A stretch of DNA of 64,000 bases, from the NCBI RefSeq assembly GCF_003386095.1, contig NZ_QREG01000001.1:372001-436000 (forward strand). The letters run 5' to 3'. The notes beneath the pieces are model-generated. The model was not told the origin of the DNA. It saw nothing but the letters and a program-made list of their open reading frames with translations, and ran no database searches. Within the stretch, counting starts at the first letter, position 1. The number at the start of each line of letters is the position of its first letter. Made by a program: the position numbers and the translations under genes. This document shows, piece after piece, positions 7,578 through 15,942 of the stretch. This DNA comes from Marinoscillum furvescens DSM 4134 (GTDB taxonomy: Bacteria; Bacteroidota; Bacteroidia; Cytophagales; Cyclobacteriaceae).

Positions 7578-8876
7578 TTATCCTCCAAAGTCATCAAATC
7601 GGATATTTTCATCTGGAATTCCAAAATCTTCACCCATTTTCTGAACAGCAGCATTCATCAATGGAGGTCCACAGAAGTAGAGCTCGATTTCTTCAGGCTG
7701 ATCGTGTTTGCTTAGGTACTGATCGATCACCGCCTGGTGCACGAATCCAAGGAAACCATCTCCATCTTTGTCATGCACGTCTTTCTTCTCTTTCCAGTTG
7801 TCTTCAGGTAGAGGCTCAGACAATACTACGTAGAAACTGAAGTTAGGAAACTCTTTTTCCAGCTGATAGAAGTGATCCAGATAGAACAGCTCACGCTTTG
7901 AACGTCCTCCGTACCAGTAAGTCACTTTTCTACCAGTTTTCAATGTTTTGAAGAGATGATAAAGGTGTGATCGCATTGGCGCCATTCCTGCTCCACCACC
8001 TACATAAAGCATCTCTGCATCTGATGGGTTGATAAAGAACTCCCCATAAGGTCCAGAAATAGTCACTTTATCTCCTTTCTTTCTAGAGAAAATGTAGCTG
8101 GAAGCAATACCAGGATTTACTTTCATCCAACCGTTTGCGCTTCGATCCCATGGTGGAGTAGCTACACGAACGTTGAGCATGATTTCACGCCCCTCTGCAG
8201 GGTAAGAAGCCATTGAATAAGCTCTTTCGATGGTCTCATCATTTTTCATTTTGAGATCCCAAAGACCAAACTTATCCCACTCGAGCTTAAATTTCTCAGG
8301 ATCATCATGCTCTTCAGGGTGAGCCGTGATGTCAATATCTTTATAGTCTACCTCGCACTTAGGTACTTCAATCTGGATATATCCTCCAGCCTGATAGTCC
8401 ATGTCTTCAGGTATTTCTACAACAAATTCTTTGATAAACGAAGCTACGTTGTAATTTCTCACTACAGTAGCTTCCCATTTTTTGATTCCGAAGATTTCCT
8501 CTGGAATCTCAATACGCATATCCTGCTTTACCTTTACCTGGCAACCCAAACGAACACCTTCTTTCTGCTCAGAGCGGCTGAGGTGACCTACCTCAGTAGG
8601 AAGTACATCTCCTCCTCCTTCTTTCACAGTACACTTACACTGGGCACAAGTACCGCCCCCTCCGCATGCAGAAGGAAGAAATAATTTTTGACCTGAAAGT
8701 GTAGACAGCAGGGAAGATCCTGCAGGTGCAGTGATGGGATTATCTTCATCTCCATTTACAATGATCTTCACTGGACCAGACTGAACCAGCTTGGACTGAG
8801 CAAACAACAGGATGAAAACCAACAACAGAATTACTGCAGTAAATGCAATAATGGACGTGATAATGACTGATGACAT
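7578..8876 (-). CDS. nqrF: Na+-translocating NADH:quinone reductase subunit F
   Basis: The NADH-oxidising subunit of Na+-NQR, carrying FAD and a 2Fe-2S cluster at the inner face of the cytoplasmic membrane. In order: one N-terminal membrane helix, a ferredoxin-type domain with the cluster cysteines in [14 protein letters not shown] and LGCQV, the FAD-binding RAYSMAS block, and the NADH-binding part with [14 protein letters not shown] and FCGPP. The ATG at 8876 is chosen because the chain then begins with the membrane helix as in the family, and because a promoter -7 box (8913-8920) overlaps the earlier ATG at 8915. nqrA-E are not adjacent, unlike the common nqrABCDEF operon. Confidence 0.95.
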   Translation of the reverse strand: MSSVIITSIIAFTAVILLLVFILLFAQSKLVQSGPVKIIVNGDEDNPITAPAGSSLLSTLSGQKLFLPSACGGGGTCAQCKCTVKEGGGDVLPTEVGHLSRSEQKEGVRLGCQVKVKQDMRIEIPEEIFGIKKWEATVVRNYNVASFIKEFVVEIPEDMDYQAGGYIQIEVPKCEVDYKDIDITAHPEEHDDPEKFKLEWDKFGLWDLKMKNDETIERAYSMASYPAEGREIMLNVRVATPPWDRSANGWMKVNPGIASSYIFSRKKGDKVTISGPYGEFFINPSDAEMLYVGGGAGMAPMRSHLYHLFKTLKTGRKVTYWYGGRSKRELFYLDHFYQLEKEFPNFSFYVVLSEPLPEDNWKEKKDVHDKDGDGFLGFVHQAVIDQYLSKHDQPEEIELYFCGPPLMNAAVQKMGEDFGIPDENIRFDDFGG

Positions 8877-8912
8877 GGGTCTTAAGCCTTTTGATTTAGT
8901 TTGATTTGGTGG

Positions 8913-8943
8913 CAAATATAACCGATAAACGCTTGTGATTAAA
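8913..8943 (-). promoter_or_regulatory. Bacteroidota-type promoter of nqrF
   Basis: On the minus strand, -33 TTTA (8940-8943), 19 bases, then -7 TATATTTG (8913-8920). Transcription would begin near 8906, downstream of the alternative ATG at 8915, which supports the shorter nqrF start. Confidence 0.65.
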
Positions 8944-9004
8944 GTGTGCTACCGCTTTATATTCCCGACCACTTAACAGAATGTTTTCTTTAATGTTCGA
9001 GGAT

Positions 9005-9844
9005 TTAATAGACCATTTTCAATAGAGTAGTGAGCTTGTTCTTGAGCTGTCTACGGTCTACGATAAAATCCAGAAAACCGTGCTCTAGCACAAATTCAGA
9101 ACTTTGAAAGCCTTTCGGTAGGTCTTTTCCTATGGTTTCTCTAATCACACGTGGACCTGCAAACCCAATCAGTGCTCCAGGCTCTGCGATATTAAAATCA
9201 CCAAGCATCGCAAATGAAGCCGTCACACCACCTGTAGTAGGGTCTGTGAGCAGAGAGATATACGGAATTTTTGCTTCAGATAGCTGAGCCAACTTAGCTG
9301 AAGTCTTGGCCATTTGCATCAGCGAAAAACCCGCCTCCATCATACGTGCACCTCCAGATTTAGAGATCATCAGGAAAGGCACTTTCTTTTTTAGTGAGTG
9401 ATCTATACCACGAGCAATTTTCTCACCGACTACAGAGCCCATAGATCCTCCGATAAAGGAAAAATCCATACAGCAAATGGTAATATCTTTTCCATTCATT
9501 TTACCATACGCTGTACGCACGGCATCTTTTAGGTCAGTCTTCTTCTGTGATGCCGCTATACGATCCGGGTATTTTTTACTATCCGTAAATTTCAGAGGAT
9601 CCGCAGACATTAGGTCAGCATCCAACTCTGTGAATTTATTGTCGTCAAAAAGAATCTCGAAGTATTCTTTTGAGCCTATTCTTACGTGGTAATCATCGTC
9701 TGGACATACATATGAGTTGTTTTTCAACTCACGCATGTGAATGATATTTCCGCTAGGGGTTTTATACCACAGCCCATCAGGGGCTTCTTTCTTTTTCTCA
9801 GTAGGAGTGTGTATTCCTTTGTCTTGTCTTTTAAACCAAGCCAT
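9005..9844 (-). CDS. accD: acetyl-CoA carboxylase carboxyltransferase subunit beta
   Basis: The beta half of the carboxyltransferase that moves CO2 from biotin to acetyl-CoA in the first step of fatty acid synthesis. Crotonase-like features are clear: [26 protein letters not shown], the [16 protein letters not shown] oxyanion region and GFAGPRVI. The N-terminal four-cysteine zinc ribbon of E. coli AccD is not kept: the region [10 protein letters not shown] to [12 protein letters not shown] has a single cysteine. I recall similar loss in other Bacteroidota AccD proteins, so this is probably lineage-typical. accA is not in the window. Confidence 0.95.
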   Translation of the reverse strand: MAWFKRQDKGIHTPTEKKKEAPDGLWYKTPSGNIIHMRELKNNSYVCPDDDYHVRIGSKEYFEILFDDNKFTELDADLMSADPLKFTDSKKYPDRIAASQKKTDLKDAVRTAYGKMNGKDITICCMDFSFIGGSMGSVVGEKIARGIDHSLKKKVPFLMISKSGGARMMEAGFSLMQMAKTSAKLAQLSEAKIPYISLLTDPTTGGVTASFAMLGDFNIAEPGALIGFAGPRVIRETIGKDLPKGFQSSEFVLEHGFLDFIVDRRQLKNKLTTLLKMVY

Positions 9845-9865
9845 GTGCTGATGTTATGTGAACTG

Positions 9866-9894
9866 CAAAACTAAGGGATGCGAACTAAATGAAA
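9866..9894 (-). promoter_or_regulatory. probable accD promoter
   Basis: On the minus strand, a -7 box TAGTTTTG (9866-9873) lies 22 bases upstream of the accD ATG. TTTC at 9891-9894 is a possible -33 box, but the spacing of 17 bases is shorter than usual. Confidence 0.4.
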
Positions 9895-9975
9895 CAGGTG
9901 TGATGCCAATTATCATTTTCGAACTTGATGAAAGCACTGAATCCCTGTGTTTTTGTTATGTTTTTATCAAATAAA

Positions 9976-10001
9976 CAAAGGTTGAGTCTCCCCAACCTTT
10001 G
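9976..10001 (-). terminator. terminator of the carB / DUF4834 transcript
   Basis: A perfect 9-base stem CAAAGGTTG (9976-9984) / CAACCTTTG (9993-10001), T-rich on the minus strand beyond it. A second short stem, AAGAGGTT / AACCTCTT (10054-10073), overlaps the stop codon of the upstream gene. Confidence 0.65.
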
Positions 10002-10059
10002 CTCTTACATATTTTAGGATCCTTTGGATGGGGGCAATTACTACCGGCCTACCAAGAGG

Positions 10060-10320
10060 TTATTTAACCTCTTCGTAATCCACATAGTCGCCACCCTGAA
10101 AATCCTTATCACTTTTTTCTTCTTTTCGAGGCACATAGTCAATGTTTACATTGCTACCTGGTGCTTTTCGGCTTTGATGAGCTTGCTCACGATAGCGCTG
10201 GTTTTGATACTGCGTTCGCTGCTGCTGAGATGCTCCTAAAAAGAACATTCTAAACAGCGCGCCACCAACTTTGAAAAACACGTAGGCTATGAGCCCGATT
10301 ATTATCAGAAATTTTAACAT
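10060..10320 (-). CDS. DUF4834-like small membrane protein
   Basis: An 86-residue protein with an N-terminal membrane segment (about residues 2-28) and a polar Gln/Arg-rich tail ending in FQGGDYVDYEEVK. The architecture and the closing DYVDYEEV-type motif match the DUF4834 family, which is known mainly from Bacteroidota and has no assigned function. It starts 14 bases after the carB stop and was probably co-transcribed with it, ending at the hairpin near 9976-10001. Confidence 0.7.
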   Translation of the reverse strand: MLKFLIIIGLIAYVFFKVGGALFRMFFLGASQQQRTQYQNQRYREQAHQSRKAPGSNVNIDYVPRKEEKSDKDFQGGDYVDYEEVK

Positions 10321-10334
10321 ACTACTCCTTTAAC

Positions 10335-13148
10335 TTATCTACTCAGGTAGAGGTTTCGCTCAGAGTAAATTTCCAGGAAGTAATCGTCCATCAAGTCATC
10401 GATAAAGTAGATAGCTTCTCCTGTAGACTTCATCTCAGGCCCGAGCTCTTTATTTACATTCGGGAACTTATGGAAAGAGAATACCGGCTCTTTGATCGCA
10501 TAGCCGTGCTTGTAAGGTTTGAAATCAAAGTCTTTCACCTTCTTCTCTCCGAGCATCACCTTCGTAGCGTAGTTTACATACGGCTCACGGTATGCCTTAC
10601 AGATAAATGGCACCGTACGAGAAGCCCGTGGGTTTGCCTCGATAATGTATACCTTATCATCTTTGATCGCAAACTGTATATTGATCAGACCAACTGTCTT
10701 CAGCGCCTTAGCGATTTTCACCGTATACTCTTCGATTTGTCTCATGACAAAATCTCCCAGGTTGTACGGAGGAAGCACTGCATAAGAATCCCCAGAGTGA
10801 ATACCTGCAGGCTCTATATGCTGCATGATCCCGATGATGTGAACATCTTCACCATCACAAATGGCATCGGCCTCTGCCTCGATGGCACCTTCCAGGAAGT
10901 GATCCAAAAGGATTACTCCATCAGGCTTATCCTTGAGCAGATTAACTACATGCTCTTCAAGCTCTTGCTCATTGATGACGATCTTCATGTTTTGTCCACC
11001 CAATACATAGCTAGGTCGCACCAACAGCGGGAAACCTATCTCTTTAGATAGCTCTATGGCTTCTTCTGCATCATTGATGGTTCCGTACTGAGGATAAGGG
11101 ATCTCCTGCTCTTTGAGCAAATCTGAAAAACGCCCTCTATCCTCTGCCAAATCCAGTGCTTCGAAACTGGTACCAATGATTTTGATTCCATATCTATGAA
11201 GCTTCTCAGCAAGTTTCAGTGCTGTCTGTCCTCCTAGCTGTACGATGACTCCTTCCGGCTTTTCATGCAGAATGATATCGTAAATATGCTCCCAGAATAC
11301 GGGCTCAAAGTATAGCTTATCCGCTGTATCAAAATCTGTAGATACAGTCTCCGGGTTACAGTTAATCATGATGGTTTCATAGCCACACTCTTTGGCAGCC
11401 AGCACCCCGTGCACACAGGAGTAATCAAACTCTATACCTTGACCAATTCGGTTTGGACCTGATCCCAGCACAATGATTTTCTTCTTATCTGTGGCGTGAG
11501 ATTCGTTTTCTTCATCGAATGCGGAGTAGTAATAAGGAGTCTTAGCCTCAAACTCCGCCGCACACGTGTCCACCAGTTTGTATACCCGCTTGATACCTAG
11601 CTCATTTCTTTTGCTATAAACCTCACTTTCCAGGCATTTTAGCAGATGCGCTATTTGTCTGTCAGCGTAGCCCTTTTCTTTGGCTTCACGGAGCAATGCT
11701 TTAGGCAGGTCTTCCAATGTGTGACTCGAGATTTCCTTTTCGAGCAAGATCAACTCCTCGATTTGGTGCAGGAACCAGGGGTCAATTTTTGTAAGCTTAT
11801 GGATGGTTTTAAATGGAATCCCCAGTTTAAAAGCATCATATATATGGAAGAGTCTGTTCCAGCTTGGGTTTTCCAGGCTGTAGAGGATCTCTTGCTGATC
11901 GGTAAGCTCTCTACCGTCTGCACCCAGTCCATTACGTTTGATCTCCAGTGACTGACATGCTTTCTGTAGTGCCTCCTGGAAGTTTCTACCGATACCCATA
12001 GCTTCACCCACCGACTTCATCTGTAGGCCTAGCTTTCGCTCTGCTCCCTGGAATTTATCAAAGTTCCAGCGTGGGATTTTCACAATCACATAATCCAGCG
12101 CAGGCTCAAAAAATGCCGATGTAGTTTTGGTGATTTGGTTTTCCAGCTCATCGAGGTTATATCCTATGGCTAGCTTCGCAGCTATTTTAGCAATAGGGTA
12201 ACCTGTAGCCTTAGACGCAAGCGCAGAAGAACGGGACACACGAGGGTTGATCTCGATACCGATGATTTCGTCTGTGTCTGGATGTACAGCAAACTGCACA
12301 TTACACCCTCCTGCAAACTGACCGATAGCATTCATCATGATTTTGGCCAGGTCTCTCATTTTCTGATAGACTGTATCTGGAAGCGTCATGGCTGGAGCTA
12401 CTGTGATAGAATCTCCAGTATGCACACCCATAGGATCAAAGTTTTCGATGCTACAGATGATAATGATGTTGCCGATATTATCTCTAAGTAGCTCCAACTC
12501 GTATTCTTTCCATCCGAGAATACTTTGCTCCACTAATACTTCATGGATCGGTGAAGCCTGCAGCCCGGAGTTCAGTGCTTTATCAAACTCTTCTGGAGTA
12601 TTGACAAAACCTCCTCCGTAACCTCCAAGCGTATATGAAGGACGAATCACCAACGGGAAGCCGATCTCCTGGGCAATTTCTTTACCTTTAAGAAATGAGG
12701 TAGCAGTCTCTCCTTTACACGTGCCTACTCCGATTTCCGCCATTTTCAAGCGGAATTTTTCACGATCTTCGGTAGTCTCAATAGCATCAATGTCTACGCC
12801 GATGATTTTCACACCATACTTTTCCCAAATACCTGCCTTGTCACAGTCGATAGCCAGGTTGAGCGCAGTTTGTCCACCCTGGGTAGGCAGCACCGCATCT
12901 ACCTTATGCTTTTCCAGTATTTCTTTGATGGACTTTTTGGTGAGTGGCTTTAAGTAGACATGATCTGCTGTCACAGGATCCGTCATGATCGTAGCTGGGT
13001 TGCTATTGATCAGGATTACTTCTATACCCTCTTCCCGCAATGATCTGGCGGCTTGCGAACCAGAATAGTCAAACTCACATGCTTGTCCAATGATGATCGG
13101 ACCACTTCCAATAATTAGTATTGATTTGATACTGGGATCTTTCGGCAT
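10335..13148 (-). CDS. carB: carbamoyl-phosphate synthase large subunit, lacking the C-terminal allosteric domain
   Basis: It makes carbamoyl phosphate from ammonia (delivered by CarA), bicarbonate and two ATP for pyrimidines and arginine. Two tandem halves are visible, each with a biotin-carboxylase-like ATP-grasp: LIIGSGPIIIGQACEFDYSG near the start, and the second half beginning at VLGSGPNRIGQGIEFDYSC (about residue 560). Both contain NPRxSR metal-binding loops (EINPRVSRSSA, EANPRASRTVP). The chain stops at 937 residues, just after the second carboxyphosphate/carbamate unit; the about 130-residue MGS-like domain that binds UMP, IMP or ornithine in E. coli CarB is absent. carA is not nearby. 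Confidence 0.95.
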   Translation of the reverse strand: MPKDPSIKSILIIGSGPIIIGQACEFDYSGSQAARSLREEGIEVILINSNPATIMTDPVTADHVYLKPLTKKSIKEILEKHKVDAVLPTQGGQTALNLAIDCDKAGIWEKYGVKIIGVDIDAIETTEDREKFRLKMAEIGVGTCKGETATSFLKGKEIAQEIGFPLVIRPSYTLGGYGGGFVNTPEEFDKALNSGLQASPIHEVLVEQSILGWKEYELELLRDNIGNIIIICSIENFDPMGVHTGDSITVAPAMTLPDTVYQKMRDLAKIMMNAIGQFAGGCNVQFAVHPDTDEIIGIEINPRVSRSSALASKATGYPIAKIAAKLAIGYNLDELENQITKTTSAFFEPALDYVIVKIPRWNFDKFQGAERKLGLQMKSVGEAMGIGRNFQEALQKACQSLEIKRNGLGADGRELTDQQEILYSLENPSWNRLFHIYDAFKLGIPFKTIHKLTKIDPWFLHQIEELILLEKEISSHTLEDLPKALLREAKEKGYADRQIAHLLKCLESEVYSKRNELGIKRVYKLVDTCAAEFEAKTPYYYSAFDEENESHATDKKKIIVLGSGPNRIGQGIEFDYSCVHGVLAAKECGYETIMINCNPETVSTDFDTADKLYFEPVFWEHIYDIILHEKPEGVIVQLGGQTALKLAEKLHRYGIKIIGTSFEALDLAEDRGRFSDLLKEQEIPYPQYGTINDAEEAIELSKEIGFPLLVRPSYVLGGQNMKIVINEQELEEHVVNLLKDKPDGVILLDHFLEGAIEAEADAICDGEDVHIIGIMQHIEPAGIHSGDSYAVLPPYNLGDFVMRQIEEYTVKIAKALKTVGLINIQFAIKDDKVYIIEANPRASRTVPFICKAYREPYVNYATKVMLGEKKVKDFDFKPYKHGYAIKEPVFSFHKFPNVNKELGPEMKSTGEAIYFIDDLMDDYFLEIYSERNLYLSR

Positions 13149-13182
13149 TTGATTTTTTTATTTACGTAGGTACAAATTGGGG

Positions 13183-13190
13183 CAAATTTA
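13183..13190 (-). promoter_or_regulatory. -7 box of the carB promoter
   Basis: TAAATTTG on the minus strand, 35 bases upstream of the carB ATG, matches the Bacteroidota TAnnTTTG element. The -33 position is poor (TTCC). Confidence 0.4.
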
Positions 13191-13291
13191 AGTCAGCAAT
13201 TTCACACAGGGAAGGTAAAATTTTGAAATCTCATAAAATAGTTCACTTTGTTTCGGCGAGCCTTCAAAAAACGCACTGTAAATTTGGGAAT

Positions 13292-14269
13292 ATGAACCGT
13301 ATAGACCGCCTTACTGCCATTCTCATCCACCTGCAATCCAAGCGCCGTGTACCGCTACTGGAGCTGGAAGATCGATTTGAGGTGAGCAGAAGAACGGTAT
13401 TTAGGGATATTAGAAGTCTTATGGATGCCGGCGTACCTATTGGGGGAGATGCCAGTGAGGGGTATTTCATTGTAGAGGGTTATCACTTGCCTCCGGTCAT
13501 GTTTGACCAAAATGAAGCCGCTGCGCTTCTGGTGGCCGGCAAAGTGATGGAAAGAAATGGTGACTCGGGACTGGCCACCAATTTTCAAAATGCACTGCTG
13601 AAAATAAAGGCAGTTTTGCGCTACAGCGACAAAGAGTACCTGGAAAAGCTCGACGAACAAATAGCCGTAATGGTACCCAAACTCCCAGACCATCTCTCTC
13701 AAAACTCATTTACCTCCGAAATACAACAAGCCATAGCTCTTCGTAAACAGCTGAAAATAGAATACTACTCCAGCTACTCTCAGGAGGTAAATCAGCGAAT
13801 AATCGAGCCACTCGGATTGGTGTTTTACTCGAATAGATGGCACCTCATAGCCCACTGCCAAATGCGAAAAGCTCTTCGAGATTTTCGAACAGACAGAATA
13901 CGCCAGCTTTCTATCCTCAGTACCTCCTACAATCCGGATGACTATCCAAACTACATTGAATACCTAAACAGGTCTATGGAAGGCTCTCAATCCTATGAAG
14001 TAGTGGTAGATTTTAGCAAAAAGGCCGCACACATCATTCAGGATCAGCGTTACTATCAGGGCTTTATTGAAGAAGAGAAACTGGAGAGCAAGGTGCGAAT
14101 GAAATTTCTCACCCCATCACTAGATTATTTTGCACGTTGGCTAATGATGTTTTGCAGTGATGCCCATGTGGTGAGTCCTCCTGCTTTGCTAGAAAAGCTG
14201 CACGACTATACCGTAGAACTTTCTACACATTTAGAAAAAATAGAGGACGCAACCAAAGCAGTGACATAG
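13292..14269 (+). CDS. YafY-type HTH/WYL-domain transcriptional regulator
   Basis: A DNA-binding regulator with an N-terminal winged HTH (about residues 1-55: RIDRLTAILIHLQ, ELEDRFEVSRRTVFRDIRSL) and a C-terminal ligand-binding WYL domain (about 140-215, GLVFYSNRWHLIAHC, then RDFRTDRI). The ORF can be extended upstream to 13223, but the ATG at 13292 (MNRIDRL) matches the family start. It is followed by GyrI-like and VOC genes, a combination often seen in small-molecule or stress response clusters, so it probably controls them; the ligand is unknown. Confidence 0.88.
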   Translation: MNRIDRLTAILIHLQSKRRVPLLELEDRFEVSRRTVFRDIRSLMDAGVPIGGDASEGYFIVEGYHLPPVMFDQNEAAALLVAGKVMERNGDSGLATNFQNALLKIKAVLRYSDKEYLEKLDEQIAVMVPKLPDHLSQNSFTSEIQQAIALRKQLKIEYYSSYSQEVNQRIIEPLGLVFYSNRWHLIAHCQMRKALRDFRTDRIRQLSILSTSYNPDDYPNYIEYLNRSMEGSQSYEVVVDFSKKAAHIIQDQRYYQGFIEEEKLESKVRMKFLTPSLDYFARWLMMFCSDAHVVSPPALLEKLHDYTVELSTHLEKIEDATKAVT

Positions 14270-14323
14270 GGCTGTCACTCGTACGCTTTTCTTTGAAGTA
14301 CTACCAAATAATCAGAACAAATT

Positions 14324-14959
14324 ATGGAACTACTTCAAAAGACAAATCTGGCAAAAACAGACCCGACGTATTACTCAGCGAAGAAAACTCCCCAAATACT
14401 GCAGCTGGGTGAGTACCCTTATTTAACGATAAGTGGCCAATGTGCCCCCGAAGACCCTGCGTTTTGGCAAGCCATAGAGGCCATTTATGCGTATGCGTAT
14501 GCCATAAAATTTAGCGCCAAGGCTAATGACATGGACTTTGTGGTACCAAAAATGGAATGCCAGTGGTGGATATCCGGAGGGCTGGAAGCTCAGCACCTGT
14601 TTACCCAAACTCCCCGCGAAGAGTGGCACTGGAAGATTGCCATCCGTATGCCCGACTTCATTGAGCCATCCAACTTTGAGCAGGCAAGCAGCATGGTATC
14701 AACAAAAAAAGCCAAAAGCCATCTACCGTTACAAAAGGTAAACTACGAACTAATAGACCTGGGCGAATGCATACAAATACTGCATGTGGGGAGTTACGAA
14801 GAAGAGCTTCCATCCATTGAGAAAATGATTTCCTGCTTATCGGATTCTGCCTATGCGTTTGCCGGGTATCATACAGAAATCTACCTGTCTGATCCTAGAA
14901 GGACTCCTGAACCGCGCCGAAAAACAATACTCCGGTATCAGGTAAAGCCTCAAAACTGA
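14324..14959 (+). CDS. GyrI-like small-molecule-binding domain protein
   Basis: A stand-alone GyrI-like (effector-binding SHS2-type) protein of 211 residues. Recognisable blocks are DFVVPKMECQWWISGG, EWHWKIAIRMPDF and the closing SYEEELPSIEKM, followed by AYHTEIYLSDPRRTPE-like residues (GYHTEIYLSDPRRT). Such proteins bind or hydrolyse small hydrophobic compounds and often sit with WYL or MerR regulators. It lies 54 bases after the regulator, and its TGA directly abuts the ATG of the VOC gene. Confidence 0.82.
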   Translation: MELLQKTNLAKTDPTYYSAKKTPQILQLGEYPYLTISGQCAPEDPAFWQAIEAIYAYAYAIKFSAKANDMDFVVPKMECQWWISGGLEAQHLFTQTPREEWHWKIAIRMPDFIEPSNFEQASSMVSTKKAKSHLPLQKVNYELIDLGECIQILHVGSYEEELPSIEKMISCLSDSAYAFAGYHTEIYLSDPRRTPEPRRKTILRYQVKPQN

Positions 14960-15400
14960 ATGAAAATGGGAATCCTATCTCAAGGTCTGCGAACGACAAT
15001 CTACAAAGTAGAAGATCTGCAAGTTGCCAAAAAATGGTACAGTGAGGCCTTTGGCACCAATCCATACTACGAGGACCCAAAATATGTGGGGTTTAACATC
15101 GCCGGTTATGAACTGGGGCTTTTACATGAAAAAGTCGAAACTCCTCGCACCACTAACGTACTCTCCTACTGGGGAGTACGTGACATTACTGATGCCTTTG
15201 ATAAGATGGTGACTACAGGAGCCATAGAGCTGGAAGCCCCCAACGAAGTAGGTGGAGGAGTAAAAGTAGCACTACTAAGAGACCCCTGGCAAAACGTGAT
15301 TGGACTAATCTACAACCCGCATTTTCAGCCGCAGGTGGATGAAAAGCTTTTGGATGAAGTACGTGGAGTTGATCCCCGAATGGAGGCCGCTTTTGATTAG
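14960..15400 (+). CDS. VOC-superfamily (glyoxalase/bleomycin-resistance-like) protein
   Basis: A 146-residue protein of the vicinal oxygen chelate fold, with two βαβββ units: RTTIYKVEDLQVAKKWYSEA, GFNIAGYELGL in the first and VLSYWGVRDITDAFDKM, LLRDPWQNVIGLIYNP in the second. Members bind metal and act on small molecules (glyoxalases, dioxygenases) or sequester antibiotics. Substrate is unknown. The start codon directly follows the stop of the GyrI-like gene (TGAATG), indicating translational coupling; an ATG at codon 3 is an alternative. Confidence 0.88.
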   Translation: MKMGILSQGLRTTIYKVEDLQVAKKWYSEAFGTNPYYEDPKYVGFNIAGYELGLLHEKVETPRTTNVLSYWGVRDITDAFDKMVTTGAIELEAPNEVGGGVKVALLRDPWQNVIGLIYNPHFQPQVDEKLLDEVRGVDPRMEAAFD

Positions 15401-15464
15401 TAGCCTGATCGATTGATGATTTTTCAGTAAGTTGAGGTAAAATAGAACCCAAACTTAGATAACT

Positions 15465-15683
15465 ATGAAAAGCGGATTGATCAGAGGCATTGCCCTTATA
15501 GCTATAGGCATATTCCTCATTTACTGGGCACAGTCACACTCACCCAAAGATCTGGGACAGATGATCGGAAATGAACTTACAGGGTCTTACACCCTTTCTG
15601 AAACCTGGTACTATATCTGTATGGGTGGGGGCATCCTCCTAGGTGTTGTGGGAGTACTTAGGACCTTCAAATCCATGAAATAA
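15465..15683 (+). CDS. small two-helix membrane protein (DUF3185-like)
   Basis: A 72-residue protein with two transmembrane segments (about residues 5-23 and 47-65) joined by a short polar loop containing LTGSYTLSETWYYI. The pattern resembles DUF3185 membrane proteins of unknown function. It ends at a strong bidirectional hairpin shared with the convergent gene. Confidence 0.6.
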   Translation: MKSGLIRGIALIAIGIFLIYWAQSHSPKDLGQMIGNELTGSYTLSETWYYICMGGGILLGVVGVLRTFKSMK

Positions 15684-15684
15684 A

Positions 15685-15710
15685 AAAATGCCGGCATGTG
15701 CCGGCATTTT
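15685..15710. terminator. bidirectional terminator
   Basis: A near-perfect palindrome AAAATGCCGGCA (15685-15696), a two-base loop, then TGCCGGCATTTT (15699-15710), with T runs on both strands. It separates the plus-strand DUF3185-like gene from the minus-strand gltX operon. Confidence 0.9.
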
Positions 15711-15920
15711 TCATTCTTTTTCTTTCTTCTTTTTCAGCTCTTCCAAATCTTCCCGGTCTCTCAGCTTTTTATCATCCACGTTTCTGTTCAGAAACAAATT
15801 GATCTTATCGATATCCACTGTAGAACTGATTTCACCAAAAGAGTTGATTTTGATATCAAACCCTTCCAGTTCCTTATTCACTTTAGGTTTTTCCGGTTTG
15901 TTTTCAGATGCTTTGCTCAT
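15711..15920 (-). CDS. small charged conserved protein downstream of gltX
   Basis: A 69-residue hydrophilic protein with a Lys/Glu-rich N-terminus, a middle GFDIKINSFGEISSTVDIDK, and a highly charged Lys/Glu tail. It begins 22 bases after the gltX stop and ends at the shared terminator, which supports it being a real last gene of that transcript. I do not recognise a characterised family; the NVDDKKLRDREDL segment suggests a small cytosolic accessory protein. Confidence 0.65.
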   Translation of the reverse strand: MSKASENKPEKPKVNKELEGFDIKINSFGEISSTVDIDKINLFLNRNVDDKKLRDREDLEELKKKKEKE

Positions 15921-15942
15921 AGTAGTAAGCGTTTAGTTCCTA

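Noticed and set aside
8877-8915. Longer nqrF N-terminus from the ATG at 8915
   Set aside because: The -7 promoter box at 8913-8920 overlaps this ATG, and the shorter form begins with the conserved membrane helix.
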